Assembly: GCA_029876055.1 (NCBI GenBank)
Contig: CM056877.1
Coordinates: 1,364,001 to 1,428,000, forward strand
From: Madurella fahalii
Taxonomy: Eukaryota; Ascomycota; Sordariomycetes; Sordariales
Length of the DNA stretch: 64,000 bases
Direction of reading: 5' to 3'
A program made the translations under genes and the position numbers. Below the pieces are notes generated by a model. That model made no database searches, had not been told where the DNA came from, and worked only from the letters and a program-made list of their open reading frames with translations. Of this stretch, positions 44,933 to 56,500 are shown in pieces (the first letter of the stretch is position 1; each line of letters opens with the position of its first letter).

Positions 44933-45042
44933 GGGCGTGCTGGGTTTATTATTGTTGGGCGGAAGTTGTTAGTTGTAGTAAGGCGTAGCGATTCTCTCAT
45001 TTATTCGTGGCTTCCTGACGAAGCCCGCTACTTGACTCTGGC

Positions 45043-46554
45043 CTAAACTTCCATCGAAGAAAACATGGGCAACCCCGATCCCTCGTCTTCCTCGCCATCT
45101 TCACCTTCCTCGTCGGACGGCAGAGACTCCAAAAGGCACTCGTCATGCTCCTTCAGGACGCCCCCGCTCTCTTTGATCCTACGCAGGAAGCCCCTAGCTT
45201 TCCGGCGCTGCTCACCACGTGATCTCTTGCTCTCCGTGTCCTCCATCTTTGACCTCGGGGCAGGCGGCACAAACAAGTCCCCTATGTACAGCGCCACCAT
45301 TGCCCTTAGTCTCAGAAGCTCATGGTCTCTTGAGAAAGGCACCGTTTCCATAACGGTATCCATTCGTTGGGCGATATCGAGCATACGCTGCAAGGCGGCA
45401 AGGCGGAGACTTTCCTCTCTCTCGCGCCGCCTAATCTCCTGCCGACTGAGGCCGCGTAAATGATCTTCTCCATCGTCAGGTAGCAATAGCTCTTCTTTTC
45501 GTCCCTGATGCCCATCGTCGTCATGTGGTTGGTAATCCATCGGTTCATCATCGTCAACGTCCATCACATCCTCATCCCCATCCTCCCCCTCGCCTCGCTC
45601 TAACCTCTTTAGTCCCCGCCGATGCGCAGCATACACCGCTTCCACCTCGGAGCTAAACAGCGCCACCTGAAAATCCAACACACTATTCGTGCTGTTGGGG
45701 TGCTGCTTGCTAAAGGGGTACTGCTGAATGAGATACTCGTAGTACCCCTTCAACCTGCCCAAGTTCTCTGCCTCCCTCGCCAATCTGGCATTCTCATCCT
45801 CCTCATCCGCTCCATCGTCTTCGTCACCCCCCCAATCCCCTCTACCAGAGCCAAGCCTCACAGAAGAAGCCTCCCCCTCCCTCATCAAAATCTCCGCCCC
45901 CATCTCCCAAAACCGCTGATACCGCAAATCCACCTTCCTTCCCCGCACCTTCGCCCTAGCCAACATCCCAAACGCCCGCTTCGCGGTGGGAATGTCGCCC
46001 TCGGCGAGGCAGCGCCTGATTATGGCGGCGAGGCATCCGATGCGGGATTGGTAATTCTTTGCTTTACGGTCGACTTGCGCCTTCCGCTGTTGCTGCTGCT
46101 TCATCCGCTTACCCTGAGAAACGCCCTCCCTGCCGTCATCTTCAGCTAGCTCCGGTTCCGGCTCGGTCTCGGCGTCGGTCGTGGTCTGCCCAAGGTCGCC
46201 GGATGTGTAGTCTGTGAACATCTCATCGTCGCCATCGCTTGCAGCCGAGGATCTGTAGGCTGGCTTTTCATCTTCGTTTCCGTTTTCGTTGCCGTCATCT
46301 TCGTCTTCCTTTTTGATTGGCCCCACGCGGTTCCGCCACCGGTACGCTTGGCGGTTCTGATTGTGGTTGGGCCCGCGGTGTGGAAAGCCTGGGTATATTT
46401 CTGACGGGAGGGGCTGCTCGGCGGGGTATCCCGCGCGGGCGAACTGCTTGAGGGTGTCGGGGGTGTGGGAGAGAGGGTTGATGACTTTATCGGATGTGGT
46501 GGCTGACGAAGAAGGAGCGCGTTTGCGCTTACGATCATAATGGATTGTCGACAT
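45043..46554 (-). CDS. RNA polymerase I core factor subunit Rrn11
   Basis: Single exon, 503 aa from the ATG at 46554 (MSTIHYDRKRKR). Conserved features are the N-terminal NPLSHTPDTLKQFARAGYP, then RGPNHNQNRQAYRWRN, a basic helical part (RIGCLAAIIRRCLAEGDIPTAKRAFGML) like a TPR repeat, and LKGYYEYLIQQYPFSK. Three acidic, low-complexity stretches break the domain (GNENGNEDEK, EDDGADEEDEN, DVDDDEP). Rrn11 is part of the Rrn6-Rrn7-Rrn11 core factor that recruits Pol I to rDNA in the nucleolus. The frame continues upstream to 46734, but the basic start motif after ATG 46554 fits the family better. It is convergent with EED, with only about 110 bp between the stop codons. Confidence 0.85.
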   Translation of the reverse strand: MSTIHYDRKRKRAPSSSATTSDKVINPLSHTPDTLKQFARAGYPAEQPLPSEIYPGFPHRGPNHNQNRQAYRWRNRVGPIKKEDEDDGNENGNEDEKPAYRSSAASDGDDEMFTDYTSGDLGQTTTDAETEPEPELAEDDGREGVSQGKRMKQQQQRKAQVDRKAKNYQSRIGCLAAIIRRCLAEGDIPTAKRAFGMLARAKVRGRKVDLRYQRFWEMGAEILMREGEASSVRLGSGRGDWGGDEDDGADEEDENARLAREAENLGRLKGYYEYLIQQYPFSKQHPNSTNSVLDFQVALFSSEVEAVYAAHRRGLKRLERGEGEDGDEDVMDVDDDEPMDYQPHDDDGHQGRKEELLLPDDGEDHLRGLSRQEIRRREREESLRLAALQRMLDIAQRMDTVMETVPFSRDHELLRLRAMVALYIGDLFVPPAPRSKMEDTESKRSRGEQRRKARGFLRRIKESGGVLKEHDECLLESLPSDEEGEDGEEDEGSGLPMFSSMEV

Positions 46555-47182
46555 TCCTTTTCGACTGAAATTATATGCAGATGCTGGTAATAATTGAGAG
46601 GGCTTGAGTGATAGGTTGAGGTGAGGGGTTGGGTTGATGAGATGGAGGAAATGAGCTTGAGATGAGAGAAATGGCTTGTGCTTTGGGGAAATTGTGCAAG
46701 CGTTCATAAAATGGGGACTGCCCTGCTTTCTCAAGGTCAGTCAAAGTAAAAAATCGCTTATGATCGAGCAAGAAGCGATTTGGGGTTTGAGTAGAACGAG
46801 CCAGGCGAAAGCCATTTGGAAGATTTGATGGGTTGAAGTGCACTGTTGATATATTGCTTGCGTCCGACAATTCTCAGAACAAAGACACAACTGCAACACC
46901 GCGACCGCACCCCATAGTTATGCCGTTGTGTGCAACCTCACAGCTATCAGAAACAAGTCGCCCGATGAATAATAATAAAGACATCTACTATTTGGCTAGC
47001 AGTTTCACAGAGCAGCCCTAGACACATTCAATGATGCCGAATGCTTTTACCAGCCTTCTCCCCGTGAAACCGAGTTCCCTCCCCTCACCGCGAACCAGGC
47101 ATGCACGGTCTATCTAATTCAGACCCATGTGTACCGCGGTATAGTTATGTACAGCTCTTCATGTGGTGGTACATCCTGCGCC
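46555..47182. promoter_or_regulatory. upstream region of rrn11
   Basis: It lies between two minus-strand genes: promoter of rrn11 and 3' UTR of the complex I subunit gene. Nothing else seen. Confidence 0.45.
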
Positions 47183-48041
47183 CTAGGGCTTGCGCTCGAA
47201 GTAGGTCCACTGGCCCTCGGCCGGCTGCTCCTCGAGACTTTCCCAGCTAGAGCACATGTCGTCAGCAACTAGGTAATCCGAAACGGTATCCGCGGGCAGC
47301 TAACTTACACCTTGGCCTGGAGCATCGTGTCGACAAGCTTGAGCTCGCCCTCGGCAACCTGAATAACCTCCTCGATCAAGCCAGCGCCAATCTTGGCCTC
47401 AACCTCCTGGATTCTGCAAACAACCGAATTAGCACTGCCGCTCTCCAATCCGAGCCTCGGCGTCAAAGGAAGACCCACTGGTCAGCCGTCAACTGCGGCT
47501 CCGGCTCCCATTGCACCTGATCCGTCCCGCCCAAATCCGTCCTCTCAAAAAGCAACCTCAGATCCTGCTTCTCTTCCAGCGTCCTGCTCCCCTCCAGCTC
47601 CGGACCCTCGTCAACCTCGCCGTCCCACTCCTGATCCCGCATATCCACCTTCTTGGGCAAGTGCCTCAACACGAACATCTGGCCACCCTTCTCGATGCGC
47701 TTAGCAGCGGCGCCGGTCAGACTGTCGCTCGACTTGACTTTGAATTGCTCCGGATGCTCCTTGATCAGCTGCTTTGCCTTCTCAGCCCACTGTTCATATC
47801 CGGGAGGGACGGCGGCCTCGACAATGGCCAGCCGGTGCCTCGTCAGCGCCTCGACGGACTGCCGGTAGACGGAGTGTTCGGGTGCGGCCTTGAGCTTGTC
47901 GAGTGTCGATGTGTACAGGTAAAGGAGCGTCGAGCGCGGCGAGGCGTGGGTGTAGACGCCCGTCAGGCCCGTCGGCGTGCCGGCTTCGAGGTACTTCGCC
48001 GCGGGGCGGACACTCGCGAGGAGGCGGAGCGTCGCGCGCAT
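47183..48041 (-). CDS. complex I NDUFA5-type subunit (29.9-kDa in fungi)
   Basis: Three exons, 47479-48041, 47309-47413 and 47183-47246, give 243 aa. The N-terminus is an Arg/Ala-rich presequence (MRATLRLLASVRPAAKYL). The NDUFA5 core is clear: PTGLTGVYTHASPRSTLLYLY-type sequence, YRQSVEALTRHRLAIVEAAVPPGYEQW. The fungal C-terminal extension has QWEPEPQLTADQ, IGAGLIEEVIQVAEGELKLV and ends EGQWTYFERKP, each part joined by GT-AG introns in phase. It is an accessory subunit of the peripheral arm of mitochondrial NADH:ubiquinone oxidoreductase, near the Q module. The ORF is open upstream, but the presequence fixes the start. Confidence 0.93.
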
Positions 48042-48697
48042 CGTTTCTCTGTGGTTGGGCGGACGGCGTCTCAATTGATTTGAGTGATCGGGGTCGGCGG
48101 TGGTTTTGCTGCCGCGGAGCAGGAATTTGCTCGCTCAGAGTCGGGAGGTGCTGGTGCTGCTTCCGACGTCAGAGCTTCCTGATTGCCAGGGCCAATGGGG
48201 ACCTTCCAATTGGCGATGTCGAGATGGCCACGTGATACCAGACGTGACCACTCCCAGACATAACTTCGCAGACCATAGTATTCGTGCCAATAAATCACAT
48301 ATCCCCAGTAAAATTAACTGAAGTCTATTTACGTCTAGTTACATGCGTGAATTGCCTGTCGTGTTTATGCGGCGCTGGTAAGGATATTTACTCCTCCAGC
48401 CAGACACCTCTAACCCTGGCCCGATAGGTTATAAGTCGGCCCAAGGAAGGACCAGTAGTTCCTTGCCCTCATTATTTGCTTATTCCAGTTGAATGTTGCC
48501 TTCTCTCATCTCCGCACTAGTCACAGTGAAGATCTTGCAGTATAAATTCACGATAGAGAATATAAATTAAAGGCATTTCCCTACAAAGAAATATTTCCCA
48601 ATCAATTTACATACCGCTCTCGAGTCCATCCCATGCGCCTGTCATTTACAAATATCATCGTCACAAGAACAACATCACCAACCACTCTCACCGCCCT
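48042..48697. other. intergenic region
   Basis: Promoter of the complex I gene and 3' UTR of nitrate reductase, both on the minus strand. AT-rich around 48480-48620. No gene supported. Confidence 0.45.
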
Positions 48698-51421
48698 TCA
48701 GAAGAACAGCAAATCTTCCTCGTCCCACCCCATCCCCAGAAACGCCTCCTTCGTCACCCTCTCCATCCCCTCCGGCCCACAAATCAGTACCAACGCATCC
48801 CTCTCCCCCGTCGGCCCGCCAACCTCACGCTCAAACAACGCCCTATCCATCCTCCCCCTTACTCCTTTCCACCCTTCCCCAGGCCTGCTGAGCGTATACA
48901 CCGCCCGACACCTCTCCCGATCCCCCGCCTCCAACCGCTCCAGCTCCTCCCTTAGCAAGATATCCCCCTCCGCCTTGTTCCCGTCCACCACGACGCACCG
49001 CGTCGCGTCCTCCGCATCTTTCATCACCGCCCTCAGCACCGCATAGATAGGCGTCACCCCGCTCCCGCCACAGACCATCACGAACCGCTTGACGTCGCGG
49101 GCCTTGCCGTTGACGGCGCACCGGCCCCGGCCGAGATACTCGAACTTCCCCACGGGGCCCTTGAACTCGACCGCGTGCCCCAGGGGCAGCGAGTCCAGCG
49201 CCTGCGTCATCTTGCCGCCGGGCTGCTTGGTCTCCGGGTCCGGCCGGTAGATCTTGACGAGGACCTGCAGCTCGCCCGTGTCGGTGCCCTCGGAGAGCGG
49301 GGTGTACGCGCGGATGATGGCCTCGCGGGTGGCGGGGTCGCGCAGGCGGATCATGAGGTGCTGGCCTACGGGGAGACCGACCTGTTGGGAGGCGTGGGGG
49401 AGCGTGAAGGTGAAGATTTTGGTGTCGGGGGAGATGGCGGTCTTGGAGGCGAGTAGCGCGCGGGTCCAGGTTTTGGGGTGGAGGAAGATGGGGGAGGGGG
49501 ATTGAGGGCAGGATTCGGGCGGGGTGGGGAGGAGGGAGGAGGGGTCGAGGGTGCCGATGTGGTAAGTTGGGAGCATGGCTTTGGCGTTTTCGCTGTCTGG
49601 GTTTTGGGGGATGCGAAGATTAGTTGACGGTTGGGGACGGTGGAGGGGGATGAGGGACTTACGGATGGCGAGGAATTCTTCGCTCACATCTTGTCCGGCA
49701 GCGTTGATGATGGAGGTTGCGCCGCCAGGGTGGCCTTCGAGGAACGGTGTGCCGTCGTAGACCTGACCATTGACGACAAACCATGGCTCGTCGTCGCCGT
49801 CGTGCGCGCGGAGCTCGTCGACGGTGATACGCCGGGTGACCTTGTCGTCGACCATCTTGATTTCTTTTGCGGACTCTTCCTGGACCGGGCCCGTCTCCTC
49901 GCCCGGCATCTTGTCACCCCAGAAACCGTTGGTAATGTTACCCCCTTCCTTCTTGACTCTTTCCATCCAGCCGCCTGGCATGAGTGCCGGCTGCGTAGGG
50001 TGCTCAAACCTCAGCGCATGATTTTCCTTGTGGATGACAACCCGATACCACGGGTTGTTCATCATCCCCAGCACGCTCCAGTACATATCTCGAGGTTGCA
50101 CCATCATAGAGTCATCCATGGCCCGTATCATAACGTCTTTGGCGTCGCAGAGTTGCAATAGCGGCAGATCGAGCTCCCAGAAACACCAGCAGAAGCAAGC
50201 CTCTCGTGACGACACGTCCAGCCGGCCACCGAACAGCGTTTCTCCGTCCGGCGCTTGCCTGTACTGGTCCTCGGGATATGAGATGTCGGCGAGCAGCCAC
50301 GTCCTCCCTTGATCAAGAGTGACCTCAAGTCGGGTAACCCGTTTGCCGCCGCCAGCGTAGGCATAGCCCTTGAACTTGTATGTGTCAGGACCGTTGGTGA
50401 GCGGGACCATCTCGTCGTGGGCGGGGTAGCAGATGGCACTGTTGGTGTTGAGATCGTAGATGGCATATCGTTCGTCCTTCCAGGTCTCTGGGAGGTTAGC
50501 GCTGTCCTCGGGGCTGATCATCGTGGGAAGCACGCGGTTGTCGTAAATATGGTACCAGTTGTCGCTGGGCGCGGACGTTACGATGATCCGCTTCAGCCAC
50601 TTGACGCTGCGACCCCCAATCTGCCCGGGAATGACTATCCTCAGGGGCTTCCCATGGTCGGGATGCAGCATCTCGCCGTTCATCATGTGGGCCACCATCA
50701 TCCCTCTCTCCGGGTCCATGGCCCAACTGAGCTTGACCGATGTGCCGTAGGACCCATTCGGTAGATTATCGGCGCCTTCGAAATAGACGTACTTGGCCCC
50801 GCGCTTGGGAACGGCGCGGGCTAGTAGCTCTGGCAGGGTAACGCCGGTCCAGAGGGCCGTGGAGAGCCCGGCAGCGCCCCACGAGAAGCCCTTGGTCTTC
50901 CGGACGATGTTCTGCTCCTTCCTTCGGTTGCCGGCACACACAAGGGTAACCGGGTACGTGACTTGCTCATAGTCCCGGATGAGGTCTCGCAGCGTCATCG
51001 TGACCGGCTTCTCGACCATGCCCTCCACCGTGAATGTCCAATCAAGGACTTCGGTGTCCTCGACCCGTGGTACTGCGCCATGGTTCCTAACATAGTGCAG
51101 ATCTTTTGTTGTCAGGAACCCCTCGTCGTAGAGATCACTCAACGGTGCTTCGACGTTGAAAGGATGGACACCAGTCAGTCTGATGAGTCGAGGATCTCTC
51201 TCCACGTGGTGATCCGGCGTCTTCAGGTCTTCGGGTAGGACCGTGTTCTCTCTTGGCTTCGGGGGAAGGGGGTAGAGCCGCGCTGGTTCTGGCAACGGGC
51301 CTTCGGCATTGTAGGCTGACAAGATAGCATTCTGTTTTTCGAACTCGTGGAGGTCCCGCAGTGGAGAGATAGGAGGTAAGGGCAAACGAAAGCCAATCGG
51401 CGACGGGGATACCACCTCCAT
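48698..51421 (-). CDS. assimilatory nitrate reductase [NAD(P)H]
   Basis: Two exons, 49663-51421 and 48698-49596, give 885 aa. It reduces nitrate to nitrite in the cytosol. The molybdopterin domain has VTLVCAGNRRKEQ (Cys162, Mo ligand) and GQIGGRSVKWLKRI. A dimerisation region with MMNNPWYRVVI follows. The cytochrome b5 domain has FLEGHPGGA and, after the splice, AIHSENAKAMLPTYHIG, giving both heme histidines. The FAD/NAD(P) reductase part has RAYTPLS, GPVGKFEY, CGGSGVTPIY and CGPEGM. The 66-nt intron inside the b5 domain is a stop-free multiple of three, at the place where related fungi carry one. No nitrite reductase or nitrate transporter is adjacent. Regulation by NIT2/AreA and NIT4/NirA is suggested by upstream sites. 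Confidence 0.96.
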   Translation of the reverse strand: MEVVSPSPIGFRLPLPPISPLRDLHEFEKQNAILSAYNAEGPLPEPARLYPLPPKPRENTVLPEDLKTPDHHVERDPRLIRLTGVHPFNVEAPLSDLYDEGFLTTKDLHYVRNHGAVPRVEDTEVLDWTFTVEGMVEKPVTMTLRDLIRDYEQVTYPVTLVCAGNRRKEQNIVRKTKGFSWGAAGLSTALWTGVTLPELLARAVPKRGAKYVYFEGADNLPNGSYGTSVKLSWAMDPERGMMVAHMMNGEMLHPDHGKPLRIVIPGQIGGRSVKWLKRIIVTSAPSDNWYHIYDNRVLPTMISPEDSANLPETWKDERYAIYDLNTNSAICYPAHDEMVPLTNGPDTYKFKGYAYAGGGKRVTRLEVTLDQGRTWLLADISYPEDQYRQAPDGETLFGGRLDVSSREACFCWCFWELDLPLLQLCDAKDVMIRAMDDSMMVQPRDMYWSVLGMMNNPWYRVVIHKENHALRFEHPTQPALMPGGWMERVKKEGGNITNGFWGDKMPGEETGPVQEESAKEIKMVDDKVTRRITVDELRAHDGDDEPWFVVNGQVYDGTPFLEGHPGGATSIINAAGQDVSEEFLAIRKSLIPLHRPQPSTNLRIPQNPDSENAKAMLPTYHIGTLDPSSLLPTPPESCPQSPSPIFLHPKTWTRALLASKTAISPDTKIFTFTLPHASQQVGLPVGQHLMIRLRDPATREAIIRAYTPLSEGTDTGELQVLVKIYRPDPETKQPGGKMTQALDSLPLGHAVEFKGPVGKFEYLGRGRCAVNGKARDVKRFVMVCGGSGVTPIYAVLRAVMKDAEDATRCVVVDGNKAEGDILLREELERLEAGDRERCRAVYTLSRPGEGWKGVRGRMDRALFEREVGGPTGERDALVLICGPEGMERVTKEAFLGMGWDEEDLLFF

Positions 51422-51807
51422 GATATCGGACGGTCTCGTGAAACAACTAAGCGGCCTAAGAGACTAGAGCACGCACTAAATGGTACAAGTCGTCTACGCG
51501 CAGGCGGGGATTCGCCGAAGCAGGGCGTTTATAGAAGAGGATAAGGGCAGAGCCTAGAGACCATGGGGGGATTGGGGGGCCTTTGCGAGAATTAAACACA
51601 AGCTCATAGCCAGGGCTTCAATTTCCCACCCTGCCTCATCCATTTCTCCGCCATCCCGAGGGTCTTTGCTTCTCCGGGATCTGAGCTGTCCTGACGTGCA
51701 TGATAACAGCCGGCAGTGGCTTGTTGATGACGAGGGTCGTTATGGGCAAGGGGCCAGGCGACGCTAACGTACATGTGTGTAATCCGTACGCGGTAAGCCC
51801 GACTCGT

Positions 51808-51815
51808 CTCCGCGG
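51808..51815 (+). promoter_or_regulatory. NirA-like site CTCCGCGG
   Basis: Matches the CTCCGHGG consensus of the nitrate-specific activator NirA, about 390 bp upstream of the nitrate reductase start. Confidence 0.55.
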
Positions 51816-52017
51816 GAGCATGTGGGCGAAAGGCATCGCATGATCGCCAAAGGCTGGAAAGCCAGGGGGTGTGGCCGCGGTTCGCCCATTGAGCGAGGGT
51901 GATACGACGAGGAATGGTATGTGGTATCTCCACCGAAAGCAGATCTGAGAGCAGGAGATTCCACACGTAGTCCGAGGAAGCCGGAGACGCAGCAACTCCA
52001 CGGCAGGATTGTCGTCT

Positions 52018-52025
52018 TCCGCGGA
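52018..52025. promoter_or_regulatory. NIT4-type palindrome TCCGCGGA
   Basis: Perfect 8-bp palindrome matching the NIT4 recognition core, about 600 bp upstream of the nitrate reductase start and 48 bp from a cluster of GATA sites. Confidence 0.65.
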
Positions 52026-52072
52026 CATACACCGATCGGTGTCAGGCACGGAACGGGTGGATTGCCGCAGTC

Positions 52073-52158
52073 TTATCTCGCCCTTGACAACGGTGATTTG
52101 CCATGCGCTATCAGCCGTGCTGATAAGGCGGCCCACTGCACGATACCAACGGAGATAG
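52073..52158. promoter_or_regulatory. cluster of four HGATAR sites (NIT2/AreA type)
   Basis: AGATAA (minus strand, 52073-52078), TGATAG (minus, 52108-52113), TGATAA (plus, 52121-52126) and AGATAG (plus, 52153-52158) lie within 86 bp. Closely spaced GATA sites are how the nitrogen regulator NIT2/AreA binds nitrate-assimilation promoters. Confidence 0.65.
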
Positions 52159-53506
52159 CTCGATCGCCCTTGGCCATGCCGCCGCAACCCCAGCCAAGAA
52201 TAGCGACAGCAGCACGGCGGTGCGTTTCGTCTGCCTTGTTCATATCGGATGGAGGCAAAGAAACGGAGCTGTGTAGGTACAGAGGTAGGGACCGTGCGTA
52301 TTTAAACTTGCAGGACTCAGCCCCACGATGCCCGCGTCCGCTCTCTCTCTCTCCTTTTCCGGGACGGTATGGCGGTGGTGCCTTGCTGTATCAGGGGTCA
52401 ATGGGGGTCGTATGGCGCTCGAAGTGGGACGACAGGGGGTTTCGCCGAGGCGGGCCAGACTCGTCCGCCGCCAGGGGTTTGAAGATTGACCCGGAGCCAA
52501 GAGGCCGCTGCGGATCCTAGGCCGCCACATCCGATCGGCTCGGTCCTGTCCCGAATCACTTCGAGTCGGCTCGGGCCAAGACCCGCGGTCTTCCGTTGCC
52601 TACGGTGTTTTCGCGATTTATTATGTACCGGACTACCGGCCTCATCAATCAGAGCTCAAATGCCTGCGCCGAAATTGGATCGAGTCCACTGCGCAAGGTA
52701 GATGCTCGGATTGCTGTGCGGAGATACTACCTATCCCATGATTCTGCTGCAAATCTTGGCAGTATCTGAAGCGCAATGACGGTTATCCTGCCTCTGAGGC
52801 ATCATGTCCTTGCTTATCTTTCTTTGTGTCTTTCTGATCGGTTATCGGACGGGGAGCTGATGGGCCAACCGCCAGGAATCCAAGCCCTGTAGCAGCAGTG
52901 CGGGGTTTGTGGCTTTGGGTGCCTGAGATACCTACCGTTTGGAGGAATCGACAGTCCGTGGCACGTAGCACGTAGCACGCGTATCTTCGCAAGCGCTGGA
53001 TTTTTTGCGTTGCCCACTCAGTATTGTCTGAATCAACGTCTCGGGCAGACTCAAATTCCACAGTAGTAGAGTTGTGTGTCCGGAGATCTCTCCAGTGTAC
53101 CTTAGCGGGAACCCTCGGCGAGTTCCATTCTGCGCCTGCGGGGCAATCGGGCGCTAAAACGCGCCTAATGATCCAATCCCGGGGGGAAGTCACCGGGCGC
53201 AGGTGTTTGAATCCACCAAAACTTATCATTTATCGATTCCGTCACCAAACCGGCATAGAGTTTCGTCCCCGGAAAAAGCTCTTCCCACCAGCATCGAACA
53301 GCGCAATCTCTGGCCTTCTACTCTTGTCAGAGTTCTCTCGACCCCGAGTGCCTCTAGAGGCTGCCCGTCCAGATCACGTCACCGATGCCTACCATTGCTG
53401 ATGGGGATTGCCGCTTCCGATTCCTCAACCCTTAGCATTTCGAACTCCGAATGCACGGCCGCTGTGAATCCTTTCGCAATTGCACACATCAAGCCAACGG
53501 CCTGCC

Positions 53507-56500
53507 ATGGATCGCGCAAGACGGCGTATGTTTCGGGGGGTTGCACGGGGTCGGTTCCGGTCCGGCTAGCTAACGTCTGTCCTGCACCAGATGAGCTGCG
53601 CGACTTGAACCAGAGGGCCTGGGATGGGGAGAAAGGTGAGAGCGCAGGCTGCTTAGGGCGTGCCGGCAGTTGCTAAATCTCCTCGGTAACAGACCTCTTT
53701 CCGGTGGCCAAGTCCCTCGACTCGACCATGAAGAAGAACACCGCCTTCATAAAGCGCCTGCGAACCGCCATATCCCCCGCAACCCTAAACACGTTCCTCC
53801 AAGAGATCAGGACCGTGAGCTTGTCCAAATATCTCTCCGAGATTGTCTCTGCCTGCCATGAAGGGCTATGCAAGCTCAAGTCCCCTGGGGAAATCGAGGC
53901 TGGTGTGGAAATTGTCAGTGCTCTGCACCAGCGCTTCGGGCCTGCGGAGTTCACGTCGTTCCTCGGGTGGCACCTGGGCAAGGCGATGGCCACGCCGGAC
54001 AAGAGCGTGCTCAAGACGCTTACACCCGAAGCGCGGGAGAAGGAGGAAAAAGATCGCTTGACCCGGCAACGGGTCCTCCTCCGAGTGGTGACAGAGCTCT
54101 GGCTCGTTGGCGTCCTGCGCACCCTCGACGACATCAAGCGCCCCGACGATGCCACAAATGGAACGGCCGGAAAGCCGGCAGAACTCAGGTCTCGGTCGTC
54201 TGGAAAAGGTGGCGGCGCCGAGCCATTCCCGCTGGAAGTATTGAAGGACCTCCTAGGTCACGATCGGGAGCATGCCAACCTGCCACTGCTCGTCGTCTTT
54301 GTCAAGGCTTTCAGCTGGGATGTCCTGGGCGTCAAAGCCGCCGGATCCGAGGGCCGCAAAACGGTGGAAGAAGATGGTGCTACTAAGACCGGCGATGAAG
54401 CTGAGGATCAAGAGGACGGGTCCGCGCCTACATCGGAAGATCCTCCTTTCACCTCCCCCGAACTGCAGGAGCGCTTCAGGAACGTGTTGAAGCGTTACTT
54501 TGAGGATGTCAAGGGCCACCTCATCCGTGATCAGAAAGCCATCTACAACCAGTCGCGCAAAAACGCCGAGGCCTACGTCAAATCCGGAGAAGTGTTCGAG
54601 GACCGCCAGGCCAACTTCGAAAAACAGGTCAAGGCCCAGGAGCGCCTGGTCGCCAACGCCCAGGTCATTGCAGACGTCATTGGAGCCGAGATGCCAGACT
54701 TGAAAGACAGCGAAGACCCTTCTGCTAGCGCCAACAGTTCGATCGGCATCGTCAAAGCTGGTGAATATCTGCGTGGCCAAGGAGACGGCTCTGGTGTCTG
54801 GGAGGACGAAGAAGAGCGTCGCTTCTACGAAAACCTCGTCGATCTCCGTGGCAAGGTTCCTGGAATCCTTCTCGAAGAGGTGAAAAAGAAAAAGCCCGAT
54901 GCCGATGAGCAAGTGGGCAAGAGGGTTGACTCTGCCGAAGTCGCCGAGACGCCGAGCGCCGCCGAGAGTGTTCCCGACGACCAGTCCGTCGCGATCGCAA
55001 ACAAGTCAATCGGGGCCCAGGTTGACCTTCTCCTGGCCCGGCTCCCAGATCTCACGACAAAGGAGGCAATTGACCAGACAGCCATCGACTTCTGTTATGT
55101 TAATTCAAAGGCCTCAAGAAACCGGCTTATCAAGGCGTTAACAGACGTTCCCAAGGGCCGCGGTGATCTCCTCCCGAGCTGGGCGAGGCTCGTTGCCACG
55201 CTGGGTCAATATATGTCCGACATCCCCAAAGGACTGGTGGAATACCTTGATGCCGAGTTCCGCAGTTTACAACGGCGCAAGGAAAAGGAATTCCTAGGCC
55301 AGGTGAGGCTTAGCAACATCCGCTACCTTGCTGAGCTCACCAAATTTGGCATCGTCCCCGAGCATGTCGTCTTCCACTGCCTCAAGGTCAGCCTTGATGA
55401 TTTCTCGCGGATGAATATCGAGATCATCTGCAATCTCCTAGAGAACTGCGGCCGTTACCTCCTTCGCAACCCCGAGACATCGCCTCGCATGGCATCTTTC
55501 TTGGAAACACTCCAGCGCAAGAAGTCCGTGCAGCATATCGGACAAGCCGAGAGAATGCTGATTGAGAATGCCGTGTACTACGTCGACCCTCCACAGCGCC
55601 CAGCGATTCAGCAAAAGGAGAGAACGCCCATGGAGCTCTTCATCCGGAAACTAGTCTACGCGGATCTGTCCAAGCGGAACTACAGCAAGATTCTCAGGCA
55701 AATTCGCCGACTTCACTGGGAGGAGAAAGAGGTACCTTGCCACCGCTCTCCCTTCGCTATCCGACTAACACTTTTGCGTAGGTTGTCGCAGTTTTGCACA
55801 AGGTCTTCTCCAAGCCTGGAAAGATCAAATACGGCAACATCCATCTCCTTGCCATCCTGTTGAGCGCCATCTACAGGTACCACACTGACTTTGTCATCGG
55901 CGTCGTCGACTCAGTGATCGAGTCTATTGCCTTCGGCCTCGAGCAGAATGATTTCAAGTTCAACCAGCGCAGAGTCGCCGAGGTCAAGTACTTGGGGGAG
56001 CTCTACAACTACAGAATGCTGGAACACCCTGTGATCTTCGATGTAATGTACAAGATCATGACGTTTGGTCATGGTAGGGCGCCTATTCCTAGCACACGCA
56101 CTTCTGCTGACTCCTACGCTCAGGAGGCCCGCCAATTCCCGGCCGCATCAACCCGTTCGATCAACCCGACGACTTTTTCCGCATCCGCCTGATCTCCACG
56201 ATCCTAGAGACTTGCGGCATGTTTTTCAACAAAGGAGCCGCGGGCAAGAAGCTGGACTACTTTCTCTCGTTCTTCCAATATTACATCCATACCAAGAACC
56301 CTTTGCCCATGGATATTGAGTTCCTCGTACAGGACATCTTTGCTCTAACGAGGCCTCAATGGAAGCTTGCGTCAAACTTGGAGGAAGCCTCCAAGGTCTT
56401 CCAGCTGGCCGTTGCCCAAGACCACAAAACTTCCGGGCTCGACAAAGGCGTGGAGCAAGACGATAGGACGAGCGCAATGTCGTCCGACGACGAGAACGGC

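Larger units (their letters stand above)
51422..53506. promoter_or_regulatory. divergent intergenic region nit-3/upf2
   Basis: About 2.1 kb between head-to-head genes. The half near nitrate reductase carries NIT4/NirA-like and GATA-factor sites (listed separately). The right half is the upf2 promoter. Frames such as 51604-52187 on the minus strand have no domain. Confidence 0.6.
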
